Assembly (NCBI GenBank): GCA_016521575.1
Contig: JAEKDP010000002.1
Coordinates: forward strand, 348,098-412,097
Source of the DNA: Rhodobacteraceae bacterium F11138
Lineage (GTDB): Bacteria > Pseudomonadota > Alphaproteobacteria > Rhodobacterales > Rhodobacteraceae
Length of the DNA: 64,000 nucleotides
Direction of reading: 5' to 3'
Shown here: positions 35,954 through 44,380 of the stretch, one piece after another
Layout: each line of letters starts with the position of its first letter
Numbering within the stretch: position 1 is the stretch's first letter
Program-made: the position numbers and the translations under genes
Notes under the pieces: generated by a model
Database searches by the model: none
Seen by the model: only the letters and a program-made list of their open reading frames with translations
What the model was told of the DNA's origin: nothing

Positions 35954-37168
35954 ATGCCAACCGAACGCATCACCTTTGCCGGTCATGACGGCAGCGAACT
36001 GGCCGCGCGGCTGGACATGCCGGATGGTCCCCATCTGGCGACGGCCCTATTTGCGCATTGTTTTACCTGCTCCAAGGACATTCCCGCCGCCCGCCGCATC
36101 GCGGCCCGGCTGGCCAGCATGGGCATCGCGGTGCTGCGGTTCGACTTTACCGGCCTTGGCCATTCCAAGGGAGAGTTTTCCAACACCGGCTTTTCTTCGA
36201 ACGTGCAGGACCTGCTGGCCGCCGCACATTACCTGCAGAGCAGGAACATGGCGCCCAGCCTGGCAATCGGCCATTCTCTGGGCGGGGCTGCGGTTCTGAA
36301 ATCCGCACCGGAAATCCCCGGCCTGAAGGGCGTCGTGACCATTGGTGCGCCCTTCGATGCGGCCCATGTCAGCCACAATCTTGCCGATTCCATTTCCGAA
36401 ATCCGTGACAAGGGCAGCGCACAGGTCACATTGGGCGGGCGTCCGTTCCGCATCACCCGCGCCTTTCTGGACGATATCGACGCCGCCAGCCTGAAACCGG
36501 CGATTTCCGCCCTGCATGCGGCTCTTCTGGTGCTGCATGCGCCGCTGGATGACATCGTTGGCATCGACAACGCAGCGCAGATATTTCAGGCCGCCAAACA
36601 TCCCAAAAGCTTTGTAACCCTGGATGATGCCGATCATCTGGTCAGCCGCGACAGGGACGCGGAATATGTTGCCGGGGTGATCGCGGCCTGGGCGGCGCGC
36701 TATCTGGATCTGTCCCCGGCGGCCCCGCCGCCCGGCGCGCCCGAAGGCATCACCCGCGTGACCGAAGCGGATCCCGACGGGTTCTTGCAGGATGTCCAGT
36801 CCGGCGCGAAACATCATCTGCTGGCAGATGAACCAGAGGCCTATGGCGGAACGGATCGCGGCATGTCGCCCTATGGGCTGATGGCGGCCGGGCTGGGGGC
36901 CTGCACATCCATGACCATCCGCATGTATGCGCGCCGCAAGGGCTGGCCGCTGGAACATATCCGCGTCGATGTCAGCCACGACAAGGTGCACGCACAGGAT
37001 GCCGAGGCAACCGACACCCCGCGCATAGACCGCTTCGAGCGCAAGATCAGCCTGCACGGGGATCTGAGCGACGACCAGATCGCCCGCCTGATGCAGATCG
37101 CCGACAAATGCCCGGTCCACCAGACGCTGGAGCGCAGTTCGCAAATCCAGACGTCACTGAGCGATTGA
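35954..37168 (+). CDS. Fused alpha/beta hydrolase - OsmC family protein
   Basis: A 404-residue two-domain protein. Residues 1-255 are an alpha/beta hydrolase with nucleophile Ser108 (GHSLGG), an Asp in HAPLDDIVG and a His in DDADHLV. Residues about 265-404 are an OsmC/Ohr domain with the two reactive-cysteine motifs GACTSMTIRMYA and DKCPVHQTL. OsmC domains reduce organic hydroperoxides. The fusion occurs in many proteobacteria and could free and then reduce lipid hydroperoxides. GAGG lies upstream of the ATG. Confidence 0.92.
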   Translation: MPTERITFAGHDGSELAARLDMPDGPHLATALFAHCFTCSKDIPAARRIAARLASMGIAVLRFDFTGLGHSKGEFSNTGFSSNVQDLLAAAHYLQSRNMAPSLAIGHSLGGAAVLKSAPEIPGLKGVVTIGAPFDAAHVSHNLADSISEIRDKGSAQVTLGGRPFRITRAFLDDIDAASLKPAISALHAALLVLHAPLDDIVGIDNAAQIFQAAKHPKSFVTLDDADHLVSRDRDAEYVAGVIAAWAARYLDLSPAAPPPGAPEGITRVTEADPDGFLQDVQSGAKHHLLADEPEAYGGTDRGMSPYGLMAAGLGACTSMTIRMYARRKGWPLEHIRVDVSHDKVHAQDAEATDTPRIDRFERKISLHGDLSDDQIARLMQIADKCPVHQTLERSSQIQTSLSD

Positions 37169-37179
37169 CAGCTTGCCGC

Positions 37180-37500
37180 TCAGCGTCGGTGGATCGGCGG
37201 ATGGGGATGCGGCATGGGGTGCGGATGGGGATGCGGGCCAGGATGCGGACCCGGTCCCGGGTGTGGGCCCGGATGTGGTCCCGGTCCCGGGTGCGGCCTT
37301 GGCGGTCGTGGTCCGGGGCCCGGTCTGGGCGGTCGCGGCCCGGGGCGATATGGGCGGTAGTAATAATCGTTCCACATCATCGAATCATAATAGACCGAAG
37401 CCCCGACGCTGACATTCGGATCCGAAAACGCATCGGGATCACATCCCGAAAGCGTCAGGGTCGCTCCGGCAAACCCGGTGATCAGCAGCAGCTTGCGCAT
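37180..37500 (-). CDS. Small lipoprotein with His/Pro/Gly-rich repeat tail
   Basis: A 106-residue lipoprotein. The start at 37500 (MRKLLLITGF) follows AAAAGGG at good distance; the in-frame upstream ATGs are too close to that site. The lipobox is LTLSGC. After a short segment with Tyr/Trp (YYDSMMWNDYYY), the last 60 residues are built from Pro, Gly, His and Arg in short PGPHPGPHP-type repeats, ending PPIHRR. The tail may bind metal or be disordered in the envelope. It follows the next gene by 14 nt, so the two are probably one transcript. Confidence 0.72.
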   Translation of the reverse strand: MRKLLLITGFAGATLTLSGCDPDAFSDPNVSVGASVYYDSMMWNDYYYRPYRPGPRPPRPGPGPRPPRPHPGPGPHPGPHPGPGPHPGPHPHPHPMPHPHPPIHRR

Positions 37501-37514
37501 TGTCATCCCTTTTG

Positions 37515-38081
37515 TCATCGGACGGCCCTCACCGAAGAAATCAGCTGGTTGGTCGCCTCCAGCACCGCCGCGTCGACGCCCGGCTCCAGGATGACCACGG
37601 CGATGGCGACCCGCCCGTTGGGCAGATCGATGGCGACTGCGGTAAAGTTCACGGATCTGCCATCACGACGCCCCTGCCCGGCAAAGGATTGTGCCTGCAA
37701 CCCGTTCAGGCGCAGATCGCGGGCGGATTGGACCTTGGCCCCCTTGACCAGGAATTTGCCGATGTCACGCAGATACGCCTGCGCCTGGGTCAGGGTTTCG
37801 ACATTGGGCGGCGATATGAAACCGACCCAGCTGTGCCCGCCTGCCGTAGGCTGGAACCCGATGATGCGATTGACCATACGCGGATCGTTCTCGCCCGGAG
37901 GGCTGATCTGGCGCGGACCACCAGAACGGACCGACCAGTAATCCGGCGCATTCAGCTGAAACAGCGCCCGGGATCCTTCTTTGTATGTCACCGGCATATC
38001 GGCGGCGGCAGCCCCTGCGGTCAGGCTTAGCCCGATGGCCGTCGCCAGACACCGCGCCCTGTGCACAATAGTCAAATCCAT
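37515..38081 (-). CDS. Secreted hypothetical protein
   Basis: A 188-residue exported protein. The start at 38081 has AAGGAG 8 nt upstream, and a signal peptide ends near GAAAAD. The mature part is mixed alpha/beta (VNRIIGFQPTAGGHSWVGFI, VAIDLPNGRVAIAVVIL) and has no cysteines or clear catalytic residues. I do not recognise it. The upstream neighbour is bioY on the same strand, but a strong terminator lies between them. The His/Pro-rich lipoprotein follows after 14 nt. Confidence 0.7.
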   Translation of the reverse strand: MDLTIVHRARCLATAIGLSLTAGAAAADMPVTYKEGSRALFQLNAPDYWSVRSGGPRQISPPGENDPRMVNRIIGFQPTAGGHSWVGFISPPNVETLTQAQAYLRDIGKFLVKGAKVQSARDLRLNGLQAQSFAGQGRRDGRSVNFTAVAIDLPNGRVAIAVVILEPGVDAAVLEATNQLISSVRAVR

Positions 38082-38164
38082 GTTTTTCACTCCTTCGTTC
38101 TGCCACAGTGTTGCAACCGATGCGGTCTTGTAAAGCACGCAAAGCGCGATGCTGACGGCGGACA

Positions 38165-38197
38165 AACAAAAAGACCCGGACGCAGCGCGCCCGGGTC
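38165..38197 (-). terminator. Intrinsic terminator after bioY
   Basis: On the minus strand, GACCCGG (38197-38191) and CCGGGTC (38179-38173) form a 7-bp perfect GC stem with an 11-nt loop. A T-rich run (TTTTTGTTTG) follows. It lies just past the bioY stop at 38223. Confidence 0.85.
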
Positions 38198-38222
38198 CCC
38201 GAAGATCTCGAAACCTCGGTGA

Positions 38223-38822
38223 TTAGCCGCGGGCGCGGCCCACCAGTTTCCACAGCGCGGGCAGCAACATCGCCGCCAGGCACAGTTTGATCAGGTCGCC
38301 CACCAGGAACGGTGTCAGGCCCCACTCAAGGATCGGCTGGTCCCAACCGTAAAGCGTACCCAGCCACAACAGGCCCGGCACATAGATGAGCGCGTTGCCC
38401 AAAACCATCGCCACCGCCATCTTGACGACCGAACGATCCCATCCGGCGCTGGACAACATGCCCAGAAGAACCGTGGCCAGCACCCAGCCGACCAGATATC
38501 CGCCGGTGCTGCCCATCATATAGTCCAACCCGTTCAATTCGGCGGTCGAGCCGGCAAAAACGTCAAAACCCAGCATACCGACAAGCATGTATCCCAGGAT
38601 CGTGACCAGACCCAGCCGTGCCCCATACGCCGCGCCCAGGGTCAAAACCGCGAATGTCCCCATGCTGATCGGAACCGGGAACATCGGCACCTTGATCTGG
38701 GCCGCCACAGCCAGAACACCGATGCCCCCCAGAACCAGCGCCGCCTGTTTCAGGCGCAAACCCGTACCGGATTGCGGTCCGATAGCCTGGGTCAGTACCG
38801 GGTTGGAAAAGGTCGCAGTCAT
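38223..38822 (-). CDS. bioY: Biotin transporter substrate-binding membrane protein BioY
   Basis: A 199-residue S-component for biotin uptake with six predicted TM helices. The start is the ATG at 38822, with AGGAGA upstream (a TTG two codons earlier is less likely). Family motifs are VPMFPVPISMGTFAVL, GLDYMMGSTGGYLVG and GLTPFLVGDLIK. BioMN energising genes are not adjacent; BioY can work alone or with a shared ECF module. No BioR-type operator was found in the 100 bases upstream. Confidence 0.93.
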   Translation of the reverse strand: MTATFSNPVLTQAIGPQSGTGLRLKQAALVLGGIGVLAVAAQIKVPMFPVPISMGTFAVLTLGAAYGARLGLVTILGYMLVGMLGFDVFAGSTAELNGLDYMMGSTGGYLVGWVLATVLLGMLSSAGWDRSVVKMAVAMVLGNALIYVPGLLWLGTLYGWDQPILEWGLTPFLVGDLIKLCLAAMLLPALWKLVGRARG

Positions 38823-38920
38823 GGGCAATCTCCTGTTTCACTGCCGAATTTGGCGCATTCTGCCGCAGTTGCTGCGTTGCCGCAAGGTGCTTTGACCACC
38901 CGGACCCCGCACAAAAGCCC

Positions 38921-39328
38921 CTAGGCGCGCCGGTAGGTGCTGATCATACGATAGGATTTGCGCGGCCCGTCCACCTGCCAGATCACCCGGAACGCAGGCC
39001 AGGCGTCAAAATCGTACACGCCCTCATATCGATCGGGATCGCACCAATGGGTTGTTGCGCCGCCAACGGCCGGCACCTGGTGAAAGAAGCGGCCATCGGC
39101 GAACCAGACCGTCAGGTCCGGCTGCCAGACGTACCGCTGGCATGCGGTGACCGGTGCCCGGCCTTGTATGGTCAGATGTCCGGTTTCGTCATATCGCAGC
39201 CCCTGCACATCCGGTTGCCACAGCGCCTGCCCCCGGAACGCGGCCAAAGTGCCATCCGCATGAGATATCTCGCGCTCTAGCTGCCAGGATCCCCGGAAAT
39301 CGGTCAACGTTCGCGGCTGAATGGACAT
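38921..39328 (-). CDS. DUF6314 family protein
   Basis: A 135-residue protein with start at 39328, where AGAGGAG precedes the ATG. The sequence fits the DUF6314 pattern common in Rhodobacterales: TDFRGSWQLEREISHADG, FRGQALW, YDETGHL, HWCDPDRYEGVYDF and PRKSYRMISTYRRA. It is likely a small lipocalin-like beta-barrel. No signal peptide is present. Ligand and function are unknown. It is divergent from purB. Confidence 0.82.
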   Translation of the reverse strand: MSIQPRTLTDFRGSWQLEREISHADGTLAAFRGQALWQPDVQGLRYDETGHLTIQGRAPVTACQRYVWQPDLTVWFADGRFFHQVPAVGGATTHWCDPDRYEGVYDFDAWPAFRVIWQVDGPRKSYRMISTYRRA

Positions 39329-39476
39329 GGTGCTCCTCTTGTTTCTCCGGCTAGCGCCCGTTCCGAATGCCGTCAACCGCGGTTCCATTGCGCCGCGACG
39401 GTCAGTGCAGACTTGCCGCGCTGCGGCGCGCGGTCTATGAGGCAGGCAACCCACGCAAAGCAAGGTGCCGCAACCA

Positions 39477-40781
39477 ATGATCCCCCGCTATTCCCGTCCC
39501 GACATGGTCGCAATCTGGTCCCCGGAAACCAAGTTCCGCATCTGGTACGAGATCGAAGCCCATGCCTGCGATGCCATGGCCGATCTGGGCGTGATCCCGC
39601 GCGAAAACGCCAAAGCCGTCTGGAAAGCCAAGGATGTCGAATTCGATGTTGCGCGTATCGACGAGATCGAGGCCGTCACCAAACACGACGTCATCGCGTT
39701 CCTGACCCATCTGTCCGAACACATCGGCAGCGAAGAGGCCCGTTTCGTCCATCAGGGCATGACCAGTTCGGATGTGCTGGACACCACGTTCAACGTTCAG
39801 CTGGTGCGGGCCGCCGACATTCTGATCGCGGATCTAGAGGCTCTGTTGGCCGCGCTCAAGCGCCGGGCGCAGGAACACAAGCACACGGTGCGCATCGGCC
39901 GCAGCCACGGCATTCATGCGGAACCGACGACCATGGGGCTGACCTTTGCGCGGTTCTATGCCGAAATGGACCGCAACCTGACCCGTCTGCGCACGGCCCG
40001 CAGCGAAATCGCCACCGGCGCGATCTCGGGCGCGGTCGGCACCTTTGCCAACATTGATCCGCGGGTCGAGGAGCATGTCTGCGCGCAGCTCGGGCTCGAA
40101 CCCGAAACCATCAGCACCCAGGTCATTCCCCGTGATCGGCACGCCGCCTTCTTTGCCACGCTTGGCGTGGTCGGCAGCAGCATCGAGAACATCGCCACCG
40201 AAATCCGCCACATGCAGCGCACCGAAGTTCTGGAGGCCGAAGAGTTTTTCTCCAAAGGCCAGAAAGGCAGCAGCGCGATGCCGCACAAGCGCAACCCGGT
40301 GCTGACCGAAAACCTGACCGGGCTGGCGCGGCTGGTGCGCATGGCGGTGGTTCCGGCGATGGAAAACGTGACGCTCTGGCACGAGCGCGACATCAGCCAT
40401 TCCTCGGTCGAACGCAACATCGGGCCGGACACGACGATCACGCTTGATTTCGCCCTCGCACGCCTGACCCAGGTCGTGGACAAGTTGGTCATCTACCCCG
40501 ACAACATGCTGGCCAACATGAACAAATTCCGCGGTCTGGTGATGAGCCAGCGGGTGCTGCTTGCACTGACCCAGGCCGGGGTCTCACGCGAGGATTCCTA
40601 TAAGCTGGTGCAACGCAATGCCATGAGGGTCTGGGAAGACGGCAAGGACTTTAAGACCGAGCTTCTGGCCGATGCCGACGTGCTCAAGGCGCTGAGCCCC
40701 GAAGAGATCGAGGAAAAATTCGATCTCGACTATCACACCAAGCATGTGGACACGATTTTCAAACGCGTTTTCAAGGACTGA
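39477..40781 (+). CDS. purB: Adenylosuccinate lyase PurB
   Basis: PurB cleaves SAICAR to AICAR and adenylosuccinate to AMP in purine synthesis. The 434-residue protein begins MIPRYSRPDMVAIW, the usual start; a GTG four codons earlier is less likely. The fumarase-superfamily signature SSAMPHKRNP (near residue 265) and the catalytic loop region HQGMTSSDVLDT are both present. Length is standard. It is a single-gene unit followed by a hairpin terminator. Confidence 0.97.
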   Translation: MIPRYSRPDMVAIWSPETKFRIWYEIEAHACDAMADLGVIPRENAKAVWKAKDVEFDVARIDEIEAVTKHDVIAFLTHLSEHIGSEEARFVHQGMTSSDVLDTTFNVQLVRAADILIADLEALLAALKRRAQEHKHTVRIGRSHGIHAEPTTMGLTFARFYAEMDRNLTRLRTARSEIATGAISGAVGTFANIDPRVEEHVCAQLGLEPETISTQVIPRDRHAAFFATLGVVGSSIENIATEIRHMQRTEVLEAEEFFSKGQKGSSAMPHKRNPVLTENLTGLARLVRMAVVPAMENVTLWHERDISHSSVERNIGPDTTITLDFALARLTQVVDKLVIYPDNMLANMNKFRGLVMSQRVLLALTQAGVSREDSYKLVQRNAMRVWEDGKDFKTELLADADVLKALSPEEIEEKFDLDYHTKHVDTIFKRVFKD

Positions 40782-40802
40782 CGCACCGGTCACACCGCTG
40801 CC

Positions 40803-40845
40803 AACGGCTCGCATCGGCGTCATCACGCCTTTGTGGGCCGTTTTT
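40803..40845 (+). terminator. Nested hairpin with U-run after purB
   Basis: An inner stem GGCGT (40816-40820) / ACGCC (40825-40829) sits within outer arms AACGGC (40803-40808) / GCCGTT (40837-40842). TTTTT (40841-40845) follows, 22-64 nt past the purB stop. This is consistent with intrinsic termination. Confidence 0.65.
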
Positions 40846-40930
40846 GGTTTTGTGAATCCGGATTTGCGGTTTACCCTGTCGTCATCGACGTCAAGACCAA
40901 ATGCATCACGCAACCACTTGGAGGACGATC

Positions 40931-41089
40931 ATGACCATCAGAACCACAATCCTGGCATTGGCGCTGGCCACGGCTCCGGCCCTGTCTTTTGCCATGTGCG
41001 CGGACCGCGAACATCAGGCACAATCCTGTGCGCCGGGAACCGTATGGGACACCAACAGTCAAAGCTGTGAACCTCAGGCCAACAGCTAG
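40931..41089 (+). CDS. Tiny secreted Cys-motif protein
   Basis: A 52-residue protein starting at 40931 after TTGGAGGACG. The signal peptide (about 1-21, ending SFA) leaves a mature peptide of only about 30 residues with three cysteines and the pattern CAPGTVWDTNSQSCEP. This resembles a minimal chitin/peritrophin-type (CBM14-like) motif. The next gene carries a related CxxxxxWDxxxxxC segment. Function is unknown; carbohydrate binding is a guess. Confidence 0.72.
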   Translation: MTIRTTILALALATAPALSFAMCADREHQAQSCAPGTVWDTNSQSCEPQANS

Positions 41090-41195
41090 ACGCGCCACCA
41101 CAACAGAGAAACGCCCCAGCCCACAGTCGGGCCAGCGCGGGCAAACCGGATTGACCATCCGGACATATGGAACCCATCCTGGAATGGAGCCTTTG

Positions 41196-41738
41196 ATGCG
41201 TCTGCCCCTGACTGCCCTGCTTTTGATCCCCAGCCTTGTGATCCCCGGTCTTGGCCTGGCCGCCAGTGACAACACTGCACCGCCCAAGCCCACTGAAACG
41301 ACCACCACCTGCAAGGGTGTCAAGATCTGGGATCCTGAAACCCGGAAATGCGTCAAACCCAAGGACGCGGCGCTGGACGACGATCATCTGTATGATGCGG
41401 CACGCGAACTGGCCTATGCCGGGCGCTATGGCGACGCGCAGACGGTTCTGTCAGCCATACCCGATCAAAACGCCGACCGGGTTTTGACCTATTGGGGGTT
41501 CACGCACCGCAAGCTGGGGAATCTCGGGCTGGCCCAGGTGTTTTACGACCGCGCGATCGCGCGCAACCCCGACAACATCCTGGCCCGGTCCTACATGGCG
41601 CAGGGTCATGTGCAAGAAGGCCGCATGGAGGACGCCATCGCCCAATGGCGCGAAATAAGAGCACGCGGCGGAGAAGGCACATGGGCCGAAGTGTCCCTGC
41701 GCCGGGCGTTGCGTACGGGACTGACCTACAACTACTGA
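41196..41738 (+). CDS. Secreted TPR-repeat protein
   Basis: A 180-residue exported protein starting at 41196 with GGAG 7 nt upstream. The signal peptide ends near GLAAS. A short Cys motif CKGVKIWDPETRKC (about 39-52) echoes the small protein just upstream. Residues about 62-165 are tetratricopeptide-like (DAARELAYAGRYGDAQTVLSA, YWGFTHRKLGNLGLAQVFYDRA, ARSYMAQGHVQEGRMEDAI), which mediate protein-protein contacts. It is probably a periplasmic adaptor. It lies 106 nt after the tiny Cys-motif gene. Confidence 0.82.
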   Translation: MRLPLTALLLIPSLVIPGLGLAASDNTAPPKPTETTTTCKGVKIWDPETRKCVKPKDAALDDDHLYDAARELAYAGRYGDAQTVLSAIPDQNADRVLTYWGFTHRKLGNLGLAQVFYDRAIARNPDNILARSYMAQGHVQEGRMEDAIAQWREIRARGGEGTWAEVSLRRALRTGLTYNY

Positions 41739-41815
41739 CTTTCAGCCTTTGTTTACAGCTGTCAGCCTAGGATGTCCGTGATCCGGAAACGGGGATACAA
41801 GGCAAAGGCGGACAG

Positions 41816-42907
41816 ATGCAGAAAGACACGGCAGTTTCTCAGCTACCGGTTGCGGCGACCGGTGCTGCGGGAAAACAGATGGCAACGACGGATCCCAAAC
41901 CGCTGGGGAACAAGGCCAAGGCCGCCATCGTCGTGCGTCTGCTGTTGAACGAAGGCGCGGATCTTCCGCTCGAAGATCTGCCCGACGAACTGCAGGGGCA
42001 GCTTATTCAACAGATGGGAACCATGGGGCTGGTGGATCGGGACACCCTGTCCACGGTGATCGAGGAATTCGCCACCAAACTGGATGGAATCGGGCTGGCC
42101 TTTCCCAAGGGGCTGGCCGAAGCCCTGTCCGAAATGGATGGCAAGATCAGCCCGCAGACCGCCGCGCGGCTGCGCAAGGAAGCAGGTGTGCGCCAGGCCG
42201 GCGATCCCTGGGCCCGGCTGCGCGCCATGCCCGTGAACGATCTGGTCGCGATGGCCAAAGCCGAAAGCACCGAGGTCGCTGCCGTCTTGCTGTCCAAGCT
42301 GGACACAGCAAAAGCGGCCGAGATGCTGGGGAAGCTGCCCGGCCCGCTCGCCCGGCGCATCACCTATGCGGTGTCCCAGACCGGCAAGGTCACCCCTGAT
42401 GCCGTGGATCGGATCGGATTGTCTCTGGCCAGCCAGCTGGATCACAAACCGATACTGGCCTTTGACGACGAGCCCGGCGCGCGCATCGGTGCGATCCTGA
42501 ATCAATCCGCGGCGTCGATCCGCAACGACATGCTGACCGGGCTGGATGAAACCGACACGGATTTCGCCTCGACCGTCCGCAAATCGATCTTTACCTTTGC
42601 CCATATCCCTGACCGGGTGCTGGCGCGCGACGTGCCCAAAATCGTCAAGGCAGCCGATCCCGAAACACTTGTCACAGCCCTGGCCGCAGCCACGGATGAA
42701 GAGACCGCACCGGCGGCCGAATATCTGCTGACCAACATGTCCAACCGCATGGCCGACAACCTGCGCGAAGAAGTGCAGGAAAAAGGCAAGGTCAAGACCC
42801 GCGACGGCGAAACCGCGATGACGGAAATCATTGCCGCCATCCGCACGCTGGAACAGGACGGGGAACTGGCGCTGATCACGCCCGAAAGCGGTGACGAAGA
42901 AGAATGA
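41816..42907 (+). CDS. Divergent orphan FliG-like flagellar motor switch protein
   Basis: A 363-residue protein whose last 110 residues match FliG C-domains: FAHIPDRVLARDVPKIVKAADPE, LLTNMSNRMADNL and REEVQEKGKVKTRDGE. The middle part aligns with FliG_M, but the EHPQ motif reads ESTE (AKAESTEVAAVLLSKL). The N-terminal region is weakly conserved. Canonical FliG couples the stator to rotor torque. No other flagellar gene lies in the window, and the divergence suggests either a relocated motor gene or a repurposed paralogue. AAGGCGG precedes the ATG. Confidence 0.8.
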   Translation: MQKDTAVSQLPVAATGAAGKQMATTDPKPLGNKAKAAIVVRLLLNEGADLPLEDLPDELQGQLIQQMGTMGLVDRDTLSTVIEEFATKLDGIGLAFPKGLAEALSEMDGKISPQTAARLRKEAGVRQAGDPWARLRAMPVNDLVAMAKAESTEVAAVLLSKLDTAKAAEMLGKLPGPLARRITYAVSQTGKVTPDAVDRIGLSLASQLDHKPILAFDDEPGARIGAILNQSAASIRNDMLTGLDETDTDFASTVRKSIFTFAHIPDRVLARDVPKIVKAADPETLVTALAAATDEETAPAAEYLLTNMSNRMADNLREEVQEKGKVKTRDGETAMTEIIAAIRTLEQDGELALITPESGDEEE

Positions 42908-42928
42908 TCATCCTATTGAAGCGGGATG

Positions 42929-42953
42929 GATGGGCCGGATAATTTGGCCCATC
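42929..42953. terminator. Perfect 8-bp hairpin between convergent genes
   Basis: GATGGGCC (42929-42936) pairs with GGCCCATC (42946-42953) across a 9-nt AT-rich loop, 22 nt after the FliG-like stop. It has no U-run. It could serve both this gene and the convergent oxygenase gene. Confidence 0.55.
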
Positions 42954-43072
42954 ACCGCAGAATACCGGCCGACGCCTGGCGTCAATGACATCCTGCCCGC
43001 CCTGCCCGCCACCTGACCGGTTTCCTGTTCAGCCAGCCCGGAGAACCCGTTCTGAACCGGCACTGACAGCAG

Positions 43073-43924
43073 TCAAAGCAATCGCAACTTGCTCATCACT
43101 TTCTCGGCAAACGGATGCAGCACCGGCGGCGTGTATTTGCGCAGAAGTCTCAGACGGTCCTGCCGGTTCGTGCGCTGGTCCGACGTGCCCGGCCGGGGCC
43201 GAAACAGAGTACTGTGCGCCACATGACTGTCTGTCCAGGTGGCGGTATAATAATATAGCGCAATCGAAATCCTGGGATCGCCATCCGGATGGTTCACCGG
43301 CTCGGGATTGCCATGCATGCTGGTCGATGACGTGGTGAAACAGCACATCCGATTCATGATCGGAGGATAACTCGCAATCCGCTCTTTCATATCATCCGTC
43401 CAGATCTCGAAGGATCCACCATATTCGGCTTTCCAGTCCGGGTTCAGATATATGAGAACATTAAGCCGCCTCTCCAGGTTCATCTGCTTGTGATGGTTGA
43501 AATCGGCGTGAATGCCCAGATAGCCACCATTGTTGGTTCTGTGAATCCCACCGCCTTTGAAATATGGATCTGCAATCAACCCCTTGATGCCGGTCATTTC
43601 TTCGAGAAAGCGAATAAACGACTGCGAATTCAGCGCATTGAAAACCAGCCTTGTATAATCGGGCAGAATGTCGGGGTTGTATGACGCCTTGAGATGTTCC
43701 TGTGCCGAGCTGTGTTCCGGCGGCTTCTCATCGGTGGCCAAAGCCTCTTCATACACCTTCTGCACTATGTTCAAAGGCAGGAAATTATCGATACCAATAT
43801 AGTGGAATGGTTTCCCGGATTGATATTGTTCTGAATATTTTTTCCCTGCTTCGGCGGCGTCCTTGGGCGGCAGGTAAAGTGTCTTGGGGTCAATTGGATA
43901 GGCGTAATCGTCTTCAAGGCTCAT
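43073..43924 (-). CDS. 2-oxoglutarate/Fe(II)-dependent oxygenase, prolyl-hydroxylase-like
   Basis: A 283-residue oxygenase. The iron triad is His139 and Asp141 (GIHADFNHH) with His204 (TSMHGNPEP), and the 2OG-binding Arg218 lies in DPRISIALYYY. The double-stranded beta-helix core spans about 90-230. Relatives hydroxylate proline or other residues in proteins or small molecules and often sit in surface-polysaccharide or phage-related islands. Base composition is visibly more AT-rich than its neighbours, and both flanks are non-coding, which hints at acquisition by transfer. The substrate is unknown. Confidence 0.85.
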   Translation of the reverse strand: MSLEDDYAYPIDPKTLYLPPKDAAEAGKKYSEQYQSGKPFHYIGIDNFLPLNIVQKVYEEALATDEKPPEHSSAQEHLKASYNPDILPDYTRLVFNALNSQSFIRFLEEMTGIKGLIADPYFKGGGIHRTNNGGYLGIHADFNHHKQMNLERRLNVLIYLNPDWKAEYGGSFEIWTDDMKERIASYPPIMNRMCCFTTSSTSMHGNPEPVNHPDGDPRISIALYYYTATWTDSHVAHSTLFRPRPGTSDQRTNRQDRLRLLRKYTPPVLHPFAEKVMSKLRLL

Positions 43925-44380
43925 CAGATCACCTATTACCAGAAGTTATGGCCGAATTAGACTGCAGTGCCGCCGGATTGTAAAGATTCGGACCTGCGGG
44001 GCGTCGGTTTTTGGGCAGATCTTGGTCCCGCCGGCACCGGCCCGGATCGATACGCTGTCAGCAGGACCCGTCGGCGCCAGCGTCGTTGCCCGACAGAAAT
44101 CCGCCATTCTTCAGACGGCGACCGGACCCGGTGGCGTTTTGAAACAATAGCAAATCGCACGGATCATGTGATACCGTTGGCAAAACACACCAATCACGGC
44201 CGGTCGGTTGGCTATGCCTGGCCTGCTTTCGGCACTTGCTTTTCGCCATGTTTGTGGCTGTCATGCGGTCGTTCCCGCACCAAGCCGCCTGAGCGCAAGA
44301 TCTGAGGCAAATCGTAACCAACGTCGGAAATTGACCGGATACCGCGCCAGACGCGCAATCGCACCGGGAAACATCGCAGG
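43925..44380. other. Intergenic region without a supportable gene
   Basis: These 456 bases lie between the divergent oxygenase and DadA-type genes. Several short frames exist on both strands, but none has a ribosome site plus a recognisable family. Composition drifts from AT-rich near the oxygenase to GC-rich. It may be a site of past insertion or gene decay. Confidence 0.45.

Noticed and set aside
38823..38920. A BioR-type operator upstream of bioY.
   Set aside because: No TTATCTATAA-like palindrome is visible in the interval.
44261..44371. A 36-codon minus-strand frame starting MFPGAIARLARYP as a possible gene remnant.
   Set aside because: It partly overlaps the leader of the DadA-type gene, has ordinary rather than GC-biased codons, and I cannot match it to a family.
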